Shown here: piece after piece, positions 22,054 to 34,593 of the stretch
How the letters are laid out: the number at the start of each line of letters is the position of its first letter
How positions within the stretch are numbered: position 1 is the first letter of the stretch
Source: Cryptomeria japonica
Lineage: Eukaryota; Streptophyta; Pinopsida; Cupressales; Cupressaceae
Assembly: GCF_030272615.1 (NCBI RefSeq)
Contig: NC_081414.1
Coordinates: 49,755,136-49,819,135, forward strand
DNA length: 64,000 bases
Direction: 5' to 3'
Position numbers and translations under genes: made by a program
Notes under the pieces: model-generated
Databases searched by the model: none
Seen by the model: the letters and a program-made list of their open reading frames with translations, nothing else
Told to the model about the DNA's origin: nothing

Positions 22054-25000
22054 ATGGACTCATCTACTAGCAAACGAGGCAAAGAAATTGATAGACTCCC
22101 AGCCACCATGAAGTATCATTACCAAAGACAGATCCATGTCTCAAAGCTTGAGGATCAAATCAGATGGGTTACAGAAACTAAAGTTGGCCACATAGAAATA
22201 GAAGATATCAGAACTCAATTGAATAAACCTAGCTTGGAGGCCCTCCACCAAAGAATCAAGAGATCTAGCCTAGTAGAGGCCACTGTATTCACGCAATCAT
22301 TTCAGGCACCAGAACTAATAATGGCCATTGCCTCATTTTTTAATCCAGAGACTAGAAAGTGCACAGACACATAGGGAAAAAGAGTTATAGACTTATCCCT
22401 AGATATGCTTGGGTTCATCTTTGGTATCCCCACCAGGGAATAAGTGTTTTTGCTAACCGAAGAAGAGGCCTTAAAGGCATGGAATGACAAAATATCAACC
22501 AATAAGAGGCACATGAATGCCAATTGGCTAGAAGAAGAAAGAAAGACAGGGCTTAAGGCAATAGAGGTCCTTAGAACGGATTTCAAAAAACCCCAAAAGG
22601 ACCCGATCATTATGCTCAGCAGGGCCTTTGGCAAGCCAGACTGTAAGCACTTCCATCCCTGGATGTTCCAATTCATGAGCACTATCTTAATAGGGACACA
22701 ATACTTTAATTGGCCACAGATTCTCTCCGATAATATCTGTAAGCAGATGAAAGAGGTGCAGCATACACAAAAATTCTTCTTCACATCATATGTCATCTGG
22801 GTAGCTGCTAGAGCTGGAAAATTCCCAGGCCTACACATGGAAGGATAATTGGGAGAGAAGGAAGGATAGAAGAAGATATGGGAGTATTATTCCCAACTCA
22901 CTCTAGCCAATGCTAAGTTGCATTTCAAGAAAGTTTATGATGCCTATGTTTTCCCAATAATCATCAAATTGACAAGGGATGCAGGATATCGGATTATCCC
23001 AGAGGCTATGGCTATCATGCGAGAGTGGGCATGGTGGTTCATACAAAACTCATGCTCCACTTACATCAGGGTTAGTGGATTCACAGGGAACCCGATGTTG
23101 TTGCCTCGTTATTGCAATGATAGGGTGATTCTGCTAGAATATGTAAGGCAACTTGTAGGCCTCTAGTCAATTCTATCATCGAAGCATAAAACATGAATTG
23201 ATTTCTCGGTGTCTATTGGATACTTTGCCTATTCCAAGATACAAGTGGCAAAGTTGGTGGAACAAGAGCTTCAGGATTTAAACTTGAAGGAATACGATCA
23301 TGCTAGGGAGTTTTATGATCCCTACGGGAAAATCAAACAAGCTATGCCTAAGGCATATGAGGGGCACACGCCCAGCTTGGAAGACTTTTGGGCCAGCTTA
23401 CAAGATAGTTTTGAGGTCAGGGAAAATAACTATAATAGGTTATCTATCTCATAGGTAAGAGATTTTGGTATTGAGACTAACCTCCCTAAAGACCCGAGGG
23501 ATAATGGAGAGTTACTCGATCCAATTCATAGAGACTTAGGGATAGATAAGAGATCCCTCTCCCCAATAAAGTGGTTTGCAACTAAACATACAAATATGGA
23601 GAAGGTCTCCTAGGTGGTCATCAATAGGGATAAACAATGGTTAAGCTAGAGGGTAAGTCCCAACATATCAAAAATGAAACAAAAGGAATCCACCTCAAGG
23701 GTACCTCAGTCAAGAGGCCATAAGGAGTACGCTCGAAAGACAAGGTCAGCCTCAAGGCAGAATACCTCCACTGACCCAGGTGAGGAAGACAAGCCTCAAG
23801 AAAGCACTGAGGACTTGTTGAAGAGACTCCAAGAAAAGATGAGGGAGTCTGAACTGTTGAAGAAGGCTGCAGACCTATGGGTGACCAATGGATCGGGCGC
23901 GGTGCCACTCGCCAAAGTTCTCCCACCAAGGATGGCTATAGGCCACACCAATGGAGAGGGTACCCAGGAACAAGAAGAGAATGTAGAAGCTACTGAGGAG
24001 ATACCCGCTTAACCACCTTCAATAGGTACAAAAAGTGCTTCGAGCACCACTGCTCCTACACCACCAATAGTCAATATATCTACAGGGCAGCCTAGAGTGC
24101 AAGGCTTCACTTCCACCACAGAAGGGGTGAAAGTTAGAAACGTTGAGTCTGACTCCGATCAAGAAGAAGAGGATCCTGAGCAACAACGGTTGCTAGAAGG
24201 TGAAGGGGGTGAGGCAGAAGACATATTGAATGAAAGGTTGATCCTAACACCCCAAGATCAAGAAGACCTTCTTAAGAATATAGCAGTCGAGCAAGCAGAG
24301 ACGGAGCTAGGTGATGAAGAAATGGCATTCAATGAAGAGGTCAGTGGAAAGCTAGGAGAATTACACAAACAACAAGCTCTCCAAGCTAACCTAGCCCACC
24401 AGATTTCCTCGCTCCAATATCCTGGGCAAACGGGTGCCGAAGTGGGAGATGAAGCAAAGAAGCAGGTAGAGGTTCATGTCATAACTGCGGGTATTGTATC
24501 ACATCAAGGTGATAAAGATCAAGATATACCACAATGGCTGGATTTTACCTTCGGCAAGAAAAAGAGAAAAGCAGAACTCCCAGACGTCACTCTACAACAA
24601 GTAATCACTGAGGAACCTCCAAAGGTTAAAAAGCTGAAAACCATCCATCATTTGTCAAAAATAGATTCTGGTGAGGTGATTACAGACGTGGCAGTACCAC
24701 ATGAAGTTGAAGGATAGGTTTCTCCCAAGTATCAAATATCCCAGGTAAATTTGGGTAAGCAAACCAAGTGGGGAGAGCTAGATACCTTGGAGCTAACCAG
24801 AAGTGTTGTCAGAGGGCGCATTGAAAAGGAGCACACCTCAAATATGGAGCTGAAAGCGTAACTTGGGCAATATAAAAATCTCCTAATTGAAATGAGTAAG
24901 CCTCTGGACTCTTGTAGAATTGATGACCTGCCTTCAACCTCATCACTACCAGAGGGAGAAGTAAAGGCACTAGTAGAGGTGAGATGAGTGGCTACTACTG

Positions 25001-25677
25001 CCAAATCTTGGACCTAGGTAAATGCAGCCAAGATTAGGTTGTTCTTGCATAATACAGTAGAAATATACCGTAAGGCGGTATAGGCAAGTGGAGCTTTGAC
25101 AACCTACTCCACACAATGGGAGCGGAAGGAGAACACTTTTAATAAACAACTCTGAGTTTTGAAAAGGATACTACGGCTAGGAGAAGAGGTGGTAGTAGAA
25201 GAGGATCTCTTATGAGGGGATAGCTATGATAACTTATAGTCCTATGTATATATTTTTGAGCTAAAGATAGAGATGTATCAGCAGTATATCAAGGATATGA
25301 CTGACATTCGACACCCTCTCCTTAGGGAAATTTTGTCATATGAGAATTTTGTGACGAACATACTGGGACCTTTTGCCCTCAAAATAACTGATACGAGAAT
25401 TATGGACCAGCAACAAGTTTTGAATCAGTGGGATGCATATGAGGCACAACACCTAGGACTTGTTGCCCAGTTTGATGTCGCCCTTATGGATAGATACACA
25501 CAGCTGATTACTTAGTGTCAAGAGTTGGCGGATACGGTGAAGGAGTTAGAGGAACAAGGAGCACATGCGAATGAGGTTTTGAAGAAATATAGATTTAGAA
25601 TTAAGCATGTAGCTAATCCTCCAGTCCAGGAATTTGCATGTATAATTGAAAATTATAAGGCTTTTACCAAGAAATAA
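22054..25677 (+). pseudogene. LTR-encoded protein of element C, 5' LTR copy
   Basis: One reading frame of about 1,200 codons runs from ATG 22054 (MDSSTSKRGK). The first about 470 residues look globular (KLEDQIRWV, LDMLGFIFGIPTRE, FFTSYVIWVAARAGKFPG, LLPRYCNDRVILLEYVRQL). Next come a basic/Ser-rich linker near 23670-23770, an acidic run ESDSDQEEEDPEQQ near 24140, NLS-like FGKKKRKAEL and KVKKLK near 24550-24640, and a helical C-terminus. About 18 stops interrupt it. Those unique to this copy are mostly CAA/CAG/CGA changed to TAA/TAG/TGA (for example 22846 and 22867, where the 3' LTR keeps Gln). It resembles no protein I can name with confidence. Ogre-type Tat elements carry an extra ORF1 before gag, but downstream of the primer site. 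A diverged relative lies at 40150-45798. Confidence 0.8.
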
Positions 25678-27099
25678 AAAGATAAGCATACAATTGCTAA
25701 AGATAGCGAAGCTTTTTCTTGTATTTTAAAAACTGCTGCTCCTAGTCCAGTTCCAATTTTTAGAGAGATTCTACATGATTACGAAAACATGGCTCACCAA
25801 GCAGGGTCTTCGTAGTGCTCATGCAATCCCCATTTTGTAGTTAAGTGGAGTATCAAGGCAGAAACTTGCAAGTTAACCGCGACTCCTAGGATCAGTTCTT
25901 AATTTAGAATAGGGTTATGTCCTAGATATTAGGGTGGAAAAATTCTATAAATTGAGAAGTTGAATTCATTTGTAAGGGTCCCAAATTGATGATTTGTGGC
26001 CTACTTAGAGATTTTAGAGTATTTTGCAGATTGTTAAGAAGTTTGAGTTATTTTTGTTTTACATTCATGGAGATATATGAAAAGCGGCTTGTAGATTGCC
26101 TGATCTATGTTTATATTCTACCAAATTGTTTTGGGTAATCCGGTAACGTCTATTATTTTGAGTTAGCAGTGTGGTTTAATCTTTTTGTCTATCACTTTAT
26201 GAATCATATTACGCACGTCAGTGGTGTATGAGAATTATTGGGATAGGCCATATTGTTGATGTTTTTATGTTAATAGATTTGTGAAATTGATAACTTTGCA
26301 GTTTTCTGGAGGTCCGTTGTTGAATGCTAACTTGGAAAATATTTGATAATTGCTTGGATTGCAAGGGACTAATTAAGTAGTTCATTAAGTTGTCATTATA
26401 TTGATCTTTATTGTTATTTACTTGTTTCCCTTTACACTTCGCATTTTATTTCCCAGAGATCTTAAACCATAAAAATACAAAAGGAGAGGAATTGCAGTTA
26501 CCCATAACCAGCGAGGTTTAGTCCTAACCAGCAGGCCCCTTTACAGGTATAAACCACATCAACCATTGAGCTATCCATCACCGTCGAGACCCGACTACAC
26601 AGACCTTGGAGTAGTGATTTCTTCCAAACTTGTTACTTTTTAGGAGAGGTGGTGAGTGTTTGCATAGACTACCTGACTATTGGTGAGTGTGTCAAAACAC
26701 CCGTCAACAGAAATTGCCACTAGAAGGAGGGCCAAGACTAATCCCCTCATAGGTGAACCACAAATGGTACTTATAAGAGATGTATTGATGCCCTTTACCC
26801 AACCTAACCTCAACAATGAGCAAGACAATATTCTTACTCAACTATACAACTTTGCTTGGGACAATACTAGAAATTACAGCCATTGGTTACAAGTACGACA
26901 AGTCTTAGACAATGAGAGAGAAAAGGCTATACATATAGAAGTAGAGGCACAAAGACAACTCAATCCTTAGGTGAACTCACAAGAAAATCCGCAACCACCT
27001 CCTCAACCAGAAAATTGAGGTACTAAGTTGGATCGTATATCATCTTTCTCTCTAGAGAGATTCCACTGAGTCCTTAGGAGTGGTTCTTCACCATCTGAC

Positions 27100-28770
27100 T
27101 ACTTGAATTAGGGCCTGCCACTAGGAGGAGGAAGAACAAAGCTAAGAAACAACCCTCAACATCCTCACTAGTACAGTCATCCATACCCAACGTAAGAGAT
27201 CAATTGATCCCTAGTCCTCAGCCTATCATTGCACCTTTTGCGGCTCAACGTCCACCATCACTACCTTCGATGGCCTACTTCAACCAAGACACCACACCAC
27301 TAGGAACCATACCAGGGGGTATACATGACCTACCTAGAAACCCGAAGAAATTTTGTAGCAAATTTTACTATTTAGGGGGTTGAACCGCCGATGAACATAT
27401 TGAAGCATTCAAAGATGCGGTTGTTCGTAATCATATTGAACACCAAGATGTAGTATGTAGACTCTTCCCATATTCACTTGGGGAGAATGAATATAATTGG
27501 TAATTAACCTTACCTGCAAAATCCATCATAGGTTGGGACCTCTTGGAGAAGGCCTTCATTGATCAATTCGGAGTGTACGTATACCCTGGGACACTATACC
27601 ATCAATTTGCTTCTCTTAAGAAATTGCCAAATGAGCCATTAATGACTTTTAATACCAACTTCCAAAGGGCGTTCAAGAGGCTACAAGCCCCTTACCAGGT
27701 AGCGCCTAATGTAGCCATTGACTCATATCTAAGAGCTATTGACCCTTGGACTGCTATGTTTATTAAGAAGAGTGTTCCTCAAGATCAGAGGGACACCTTG
27801 GCAAAAGTCTTCACATTAGCAATTAGTATGAATTATGAGTTGAATCAAACCCTGGGAGGAATCAGATATAATTTACCCACAGGGGTAAATCAAGGAAATT
27901 ACAATCAACTCTCAGGTGTACCCTCGTCTCTACCTATAGGTGCCCCAACGATGAACCCTGTGCCAATCTATGCACCCCAACCTCAGGCAAACCAGCAGTT
28001 CGCTGCTCAAGCATCGACTTGGCAAAATGGTACCAATACCACCCCCATTCAAGCATAATACGCTGGTCAACCACAAGTTGGAAATCAACAATTTGACAAT
28101 ATGAATTCAGCGAACCAACTTCCAACTATGGCACCTGAGAATCAAGGATCCCATATATCCCCTGAAGTAGAAGCCTTGAAGAAAATGATCTCACAGGTTA
28201 CTTCAGACTTGAGCCAGCTAAAGATGAATCTTCCAGAAGGGTATAATCAATCCCAACCATATAATAATCAGTGGAACTACAATAATCAGAACCAAAATCA
28301 AAGGTACAATAACAAACCTTATAATAGGCAGTGGAATACAGGTCCGAATAATGGTGGAGTGAACCATGATCACCCAGATGCACGGGATAACCCAAACGAC
28401 ACACAAAGTGTTTACCTTGCTGATATGAATCTACTAACAAATTGGTGTAGGTTGCATGACATAGCTGCCCATTCTGAGGTTAATTGTGCTTAGTTTGAGA
28501 AAATCATAAGAATTGCTCAAGCTGACTCTCAGCCCAAAGATTGTTCCAATGATGAACCTGATAAAGTTAATACTGCCATGCTGGTTGATACTTTCCTGTG
28601 TAAATAATTTTAGGTTGAATCTGATGGTGAACCATGCATATACGATGCCCAGGATTTTCAGACCAGGAACAATTACAATCTTAGGAGTCAAGGCAAGGCT
28701 CCATTAATAGAGCCACCTCCCCGACGGGCGGGTTTGTACCTCCAGACGCTAATGCAGGCAACAATCCTCA
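27100..28770 (+). pseudogene. gag of element C
   Basis: It starts near ATRRRKNKAKKQPS (27116) and runs through LPRNPKKFCSKFYYLGG, DEHIEAFKDAVVRNH and LGENEYNW to the capsid-like core IDQFGVYVYPGTLYHQFA, EPLMTFNTNFQRAFKRL and DSYLRAIDPWTAMF (27543-27800). An Asn/Gln/Tyr-rich stretch follows, then WCRLHDIAAHSEVNC (28440-28490), the C-x2-H-x4-H-x4-C knuckle typical of Tat-type gags. Stops lie at 27382, near 27500, 28056 and 28491. A shorter, partly duplicated start (EIATRRRAKTNPL, 26710-26970) precedes it in another frame. Confidence 0.82.
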
Positions 28771-28828
28771 TCCTCCTCAAGCTCTGCAAGGAACACATCC
28801 TAGACAAGCTCAGGGGAAAGATTATGTT

Positions 28829-29460
28829 ATGAAAGGATCATTCGATGTTACTAAGGAGATGGAAAGGACTGCCACTACTATGTCCTTAATGGAGGTATTG
28901 AGATATTGCCCCGAACAGAAGAGGGCTCTCCTTAGAAAGTTGGAAATATTAGAATCTCAGAGCAATGAGGTTAAGATGGTAGACTTTAATGAAGTCAACG
29001 CTAATGTCAGTAGTGATGCAATAGAAAATCCACCATTTTTACTGAGTTTGAAGAAATGTGGGAAGAATTTACATAACTGGTTGGTAGATTCAGAAGCTTC
29101 AGGAAATGTAACGCCCGACTCTATATGCCAGCAACTCGGACTTCAACCAATACGTGTAAATAGTAAGGTAGTGCAATTAGACAAAACAAAAGTTAACGTA
29201 ATTGGAGAATTGAAAGATGTATACATCCAGTTAGGCGTTGATCCTCGAATCTCGCTACATTGACATTCAAGTGGTGGATATTCCAGAAGTATATGGGATG
29301 CTCCTCAGTAGGGATTGGTCCAAGACATTGGGAGGATATTTCTCAACTTGTTTTACGTACTTGTGGCTTCCGTGGAAGGGGGTGAGCAACTGGATCCGAA
29401 TTGATAGTGAGCCTAAATTGAAGAAATTAGTCATGGATTATGGTGCTCTCAATTAAGTGG
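28829..29460 (+). pseudogene. Protease of element C
   Basis: The frame from 28829 contains NWLVDSEASGNVTPDSICQQ (near 29075-29130), the aspartic protease site with DSEAS where DSGAS is expected; a single G-to-A change (GGA to GAA) explains it. It continues VVQLDKTKVNVIGELKDVYI and, after a frameshift near 29250, IDIQVVDIPEVYGMLLSRDW, the usual second half of Ty3 proteases. The altered glycine and the frameshift make it inactive. Confidence 0.82.
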
Positions 29461-30086
29461 CATTTGCTGAGGTAAGCCCAGGGGTTTACAGGGTCAATGA
29501 GATTCTTACTTTCTCTACACCAGCCCCTCTTCAACTATATCAAGCCGACAAGACCACATATAGAAGGTGGGTCAAATAGTTCGCTACAACAGTACAACAA
29601 GGAATGTGCTTATTGGGAAACACTATGAAGATACAAGAGTTGCTGCTTCTGAAGTGGTGTCGGATACACCATGAGGAGCACTCGAAAGTTTCATGTATCC
29701 CATGTCAGAATGATATTACAAAGTTGATGAGTCCAATTCCATACAAAGAAGAGGATCATACCACCAATATGGAGGAAGTTCAAGGTTTAACTTGTGAAAA
29801 ATTAGAGCCCCAGACAGTTGACCCTACAGATAAGACTACCTTACTTAAGGGATACAACCAGGAGATTCTTGCAGTCAGGATTGTTAAAAATGGGGAGGAA
29901 GATATTCCTCAGAAGCCTAAGAAGGAAGAAACACAATCTAAACTTCAACCTCAATCGAAACAGGTTGTTCCGAATACTACTGAAGTATTTATGCAACCAA
30001 AAGTTTAACAACCTCAATTATCACAAGGTCTCGAGCTTGAGAAACAACAATCCTCCCCGAGAACTAACCTCATCATTGACCCAAAG
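29461..30086 (+). pseudogene. Linker between protease and upstream RNase H, element C
   Basis: A mostly open frame (29604-30008) includes KWCRIHHEEHSKVSCIPC near 29660-29705, a second Cys/His cluster (C-x2-H-x3-H-x4-C) resembling the gag knuckle, followed by a charged Lys/Glu/Gln-rich stretch. I cannot name a function for the linker. It may be a partial duplication of the gag knuckle. Confidence 0.5.
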
Positions 30087-30520
30087 GTGACAAATACAAA
30101 GAGACCAAAAGATGAAATATGTTTTTTAAAGTTTGATGGGTCAAGATCCAAACAAGGCAGTGGAGCAGGCGTAGAGTTAACCAACCCAAAAGGGAAAACC
30201 CTTTTAGCTTCTTACCGACTTCAATTCCCTTGTACTAATAACATGATGGAGTACGAAGCCTTAATTAGAGGATTACTTTTCGCTCATAAGAAAGGGGCAA
30301 AGTATTTGAAGGTGCAACAAGATTCTGAGTTAGTGGTTAAACAAGTGCGAAGCCAATATGTGTGTCACGACAAAAGGTTAGAAACATATCGGAATAGAGT
30401 GTGGGATATGATTGAAGATTTTGAGGCTTTCGATATTCAACTAGTACCTAGGAAAGTAAACAGAATACCTGACGCGCTGGCCATAGCTGCCAATACACTA
30501 GAACCAGTAAGCCAATCCCC
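30087..30520 (+). pseudogene. RNase H domain upstream of RT (archaeal-like type), element C
   Basis: Within a 466-codon open frame, residues about 12-150 form an RNase H domain. The first Asp is in LKFDGSRSKQGSGAGV, Glu in NMMEYEALIRGL, Asp in KVQQDSELVVKQV and the last Asp in VNRIPDALA, so all four D-E-D-D residues are present. The wording (FDGS...GAG, EYEAL..GL, DS.L...Q) is that of the extra archaeal-type RNase H of Tat elements, not the normal Ty3 domain. In Ogre and Retand elements this domain lies downstream of RT; here it is upstream. The frame is open from 30087 to 31487. Confidence 0.85.
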
Positions 30521-31684
30521 TTTAAAGAAGTTCTCGGTGGAATTAATCTCTACACCTGTTGTACCTAATAATATCAAACATTTCCAAGTCTTCCGGGATG
30601 ATGCCCACATCTTAGCCTTTCTTGCCAATTTAGAGGCTTTTGAAGATCAAATTATTGATGAGGAAGACAAATCTGATGATCTTAATAACGAAGGTGATGT
30701 GGATATTTTGGATTTACTGACTAATGTTATTCCTAAAGGGATGGTCACCTTGGAGAGACTTTTTGATTTGGACCCTAGAGTAAAAGAGAGATTAATAACA
30801 GATTTAGATGCCGGAAAATACGAGCCCCATAATATTGGTCCGAAAGGGCAAGAGAGAATTGTCTATATTGGGAAGATTTGCACTCAAAATGAAAGAGAAA
30901 AACTGATACAGATCTTGAAAGAGTTCATTGATGTAATAGCATTGGGGTATGAAGATTTAAAGACATTCGATACAATGATTATCACCCATGTGATTCCCCT
31001 AAAACCTAACATAAAGCCATTTCGACAAAAGCAACGTCCGGTCAATGCACTAATAGAACCCTTGATCTTCAAGGAAGTACAAAAGTTACTTTCTACTAAG
31101 ATAATTTTTCGGGTACGACATTCTACTTGGGTTGCTAATTTGATACCAGTGCAGAAGAAAAATGGAGAAATACGGCTTTGCGTGGATTTTCGCAAGCTCA
31201 ACAAAGCCTCTGAGAAAGATAATTACCCACTCCCTTCTTTGGATGAAGTACTACAAATAATGAATGGTTCACAAATGATGTCATTTTTAGATGGTTATTC
31301 AGGATATAACCAAGTGTTGGTAAATTATGAAGATCGTATGAAGGCATTTACAACAAAGTGGGGAACATATGCGTATAAAAGAATGCCATTCAGATTGATT
31401 AATGCTAGGACAACCTTCCAGCGAGTGATGGATACAACCTTCAAAGAATTGATTGGAAATGTATTATTATTTATATGGATGATTTGATGATATTTTCCAA
31501 GGTTAGAGAAGACCACCCAGACCACCTTATAAAGGTATTGGAGAGATGTCAGAGATATGGGATTTCCCTTAACCCCAAGAAATGTGTGTTTGGAGTGGCT
31601 GAAGGAAAGCTACTTGGCCACATAATCTCTGAGAAGGGGATATCTATAGACCCAGATCGAGTAGAAGCTTTATTAAAATTATAG
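30521..31684 (+). pseudogene. Reverse transcriptase of element C
   Basis: The 466-codon frame continues through an acidic spacer to RT: THVIPLKPNIKPFRQKQRPV, VANLIPVQKKNGEIRLCVDF (catalytic Asp in CVDFRKLN is conserved in Ty3 RTs), MMSFLDGYSGYNQV (catalytic Asp) and TFQRVMDTTFKELIG. A one-base frameshift near 31465 interrupts just before YMDDLMIFS, the catalytic DD pair. The frame continues VFGVAEGKLLGHIISEKGI to a TAG at 31682. Apart from the frameshift the active-site residues are intact. Confidence 0.9.
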
Positions 31685-32330
31685 ATGCCCGACAGTAAAA
31701 AGGAGATGAGATCTTTCTTTGGGAAGATCAATTTTGTTAGAAAGTTCATTATTGGGTTTGCAGAAATAGTCAAGCCCTTGAATGAAATGATGAAGAAGGA
31801 TGCTAAGGTCGAATGGACAATTGAAGCAAAAGAGGCTTTTGCCCATATCAAGAAATCCATTATCAAAGCTCCTGTACTAACTAGCCCTGATTACACACTG
31901 TCGTTTTACATATATTCTTTTGCTTCGCTACACTTAGGAGCAGTTGTTTTGATGCAGAGGTAGGCAGGAGATGAGAAGCCTATTGCATTTATGAGCTCTC
32001 CTTTCAAAAGTGATGAGGTTAGATATTTTTCTCTTGAAAAGTAGGCCTTTGCATTAGTAAGAGAAGTCAAGAAGTTTAGACATTACATCCTGAGGAGTAA
32101 AATTTATGCCATCGTTCCTAACCAAGCAGTGAAGTCACTACTCATGCAGTTTGAACTGGGAGAATGATGAGTGAAATGGATGGCAATATTGCAAGAATTT
32201 GACTTAGAGATGCATCCAATGAAGTTGGTCTGAGGCCAAGGATTGTCTCAGGCCATGGAGACTGACATCCCTCAAATCCAGTGCCAACAGTATACATTGA
32301 AGTCATTCACTTAAGACCCTTGGTACACGG
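31685..32330 (+). pseudogene. Downstream (usual Ty3) RNase H, degenerate, element C
   Basis: The RT connection DSKKEMRSFFGKINFVRKFI leads to LSFYIYSFASLHLGAVVLMQR, where the usual TDAS has become YSFAS. YFSLEK then keeps its Glu, and RSKIYAIVPNQAVKSLL shows the usual TDH replaced by VPNQ. Two of the catalytic Asp are therefore missing. Stops lie near 31961, 32042 and 32166. Loss of catalytic residues here, alongside an intact extra RNase H upstream, fits the dual-RNase H pattern known for Tat elements. Confidence 0.78.
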
Positions 32331-33568
32331 ATTTGGTATTTGTATTGTCGAATAATACGTGTACTGAGGGATTGACAATAATGCAAAGATTAGCATTAAT
32401 GCTCAAGAGTGCTAATTATATGATCAAGGATTTGACACTCTATAGAAAAAATTATGAGGGTATCTACCTTCGGTGCCTTGATCATCAAGAAGCCCATAAT
32501 ATGATTGAGGAATTTCACGAGAAATATGGTACAGGTCATGGGCCAACAGATGCCACTACACATCAAATCTTGAAGGCTGGATATTATTGGCCTAGCATAT
32601 TTAGGGATACTCATGAGAATGTTTGACATTGCCATACGTGCCAAACTGTAGCCTCCAGAGAAAGAAATCCCGCTATGCCCCTCCAACCAGTGTTAGAGGT
32701 AAGACCTTTTGCTCAATGGGCACTGGATTTCATAGGTGTTATTAACCCAAACTCATCTATAGGATATTAGTTTATTCTTACAACAACAAATTATTGTACC
32801 CGGTGGACAGAAGCCACTGCATGCCGAAATGATACTGTTGAGGTAGTCCTGAAATTTATTGAAGAGCATATCGTCACCAGGTTTGGTATGCCATTCACTC
32901 TGGTATGTGATAATGGTCCTGCTTTTACTTCTGTGTAGTTGATGCAATGGTCATACCAATATAAAGTGATATTGAAATTTTCATCCAACTATTACCCACA
33001 AGGTAATGGGGTAGCTGAATCCACGAACAAGAACATCCTAGATGTCATCAAGAAGCTACTCGATAAAAACCCCAGGGATTGGCATAATCAATTGAAATAC
33101 ACCTTATGGGTTGATCGAAACAGAGTAAAAGCTGCCTTGGGAACTTCTCCATATTACCTTGTCTATGGCTAGACCCCTGTTTTCCATGTTAACTTGCAAA
33201 TACCGGTCCTCCAATTAATGAAAGAACTTGACATTGAGGATCAGGTAGAGGTTCGCCTCTTAAACTTATTAAGACTTGATGAAAAAAGGATTAATACGCT
33301 ACAACACTTTGTCAAGCATCAAGCCGTTGTTAAGTGATGGCTTGATAAAAGGGCCAAGGTGAAAGCTTTCCGGATCTCTGACCTAGTCCTGTTATGGGAC
33401 AAGGCCAAGGAAAAGAAAGGTGATCATCACAAGTTTGAAAGGTTGTGGCTAGGTCCTTACCAAATAGCTGAAATTCTAGGCGATAACACTTTTAGGTTGA
33501 GCTCATTGACTGGAGAATTGGTACCATTTCCCATCAATGGTCAGTTCCTCAAGCACTACTTTGGTTAA
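32331..33568 (+). pseudogene. Integrase of element C
   Basis: The zinc-binding region (FHEKYGTGH ... HCHTCQ, near 32510-32645) precedes the core. The catalytic Asp lies in QWALDFIGVI (near 32725), the second Asp in VCDNGPAF (near 32910) and Glu in GNGVAESTNKNI (near 33015), so D-D-E is intact. Near 33440-33565 is the GPY/F-type C-terminus (ERLWLGPYQI, LVPFPINGQFLKHYFG). Stops interrupt at about 32622, 32768, 32936, 33170 and 33336, with most segments in one frame. No chromodomain is visible, as expected for Tat-type elements. Confidence 0.9.
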
Positions 33569-34593
33569 ATCCTCAATAAAGCTTAACCTGTTGTATATAG
33601 TAGTTAGTTGTTTTCTTTTTGGTTGTGCTTCGTGTGTTTCTGGGCCTTGTTGTGTGTTTTCCCTTTTTGTTTTGTTTTCTTTGTTTGTTTGTTCTTTTGT
33701 TTGTTGAGTCGGGGTATACATGTTTTGTTCTTAAAGATTCTAAAAGGAAGTAGGTATCCTTTGTATAACATATTGCCAAATTCTGAGAGACTTCGACTCT
33801 CTGCTATTTATGATTTCATTGTCATTTGGTTAAGTTTGAAACCTTTGTCTATACTCGTTCAAAGTGGTATATAATCATTTAAATATGATGCGAGTTTTGA
33901 CTTTCAATTTGGAAAAGGCTAGCTTGATAAATTCAGCACTAACGTCACATTAAGATACATCAGAAAGGTTTTGTGAGATAATAGATAAACTGGTTGTCAA
34001 GTGAAAAATCCTAAGTCAAGGCGTTTCATGTTATCCACCGTGACTCCCAACCCAGTTATCGAACTTCAATGTTTGAAAGTTGCTTAAGAGGTTATTGAAG
34101 AAAGAAGTCATTCTCTATATCCTCTAATGTTTAAAAAAAGAAAAGAAAAGAAAAAGAAAGGAGAAATGATTCTCTTAAGCGACTCTAATGGGTGTTTCAA
34201 GTAACCTCCATCGGGGCTATGGACGCCTGGCTGGCAGTGGAGCATTGTTTGATGGGAACCAAAAGTATCTCTGTCGGGGCTATAGACACCTGACTGGCAG
34301 CAGAGTTATGCCCAGGATAACCTTGCACGAAACACGCTTAATGACTTCACCTATGTAGCTTGTGCCTAGGTTCCTCTGATTATCTATATTATTGAAATGA
34401 TGGAGTAATAGATCATACGCAAACACTTAAGAGTTAATCATGTTTATTCCTTGTCTTGGTTGTTTGTTCATCACTTCACTCATCTTTTACTCTTATACAT
34501 CCTTTTGAATGATAATAGCCTTAAGTGTCAGGTTAACCAGAGATTCTAAAATTCTAAATTGCCTATAGTCATTTTTCTCAGACAATCGCCATT
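33569..34593 (+). other. 3' untranslated region of element C
   Basis: T/G-rich low-complexity DNA lies near 33600-33710. A purine run (AAAAAAAGAAAAGAAAAG and onward) lies at 34129-34168, about 430 bp before the LTR. Two tandem units of about 66 bp at 34195-34315 each contain TCGGGGCTAT.GACNCCTG.CTGGCAG. The sequence next to the LTR (ACAATCGCCATT) is not purine-rich, so the plus-strand primer is unclear. Confidence 0.6.

Larger units (their letters stand above)
21236..26709 (+). repeat. 5' LTR of element C (5,474 bp)
   Basis: In order it holds about 300 bp up to a TATA box, GC-rich repeats on both sides of it, a possible spliced leader, a frame of about 1,200 codons, and about 1 kb of AT-rich DNA to the CA end. 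If transcription starts about 30 bp after the TATA box, U3 is about 340 bp and R plus U5 about 5.1 kb, very large for an LTR element. Confidence 0.92.

Noticed and set aside
22302-22838. Long minus-strand frame opposite the C LTR protein (also 35637-36191)
   Set aside because: Shadow of the plus-strand frame. The plus strand has the domain-like pattern and the homologue E.
33608-33874. 88-codon open frame after element C integrase
   Set aside because: T/G-rich low complexity, hydrophobic by composition, no motif. Probably 3' untranslated.
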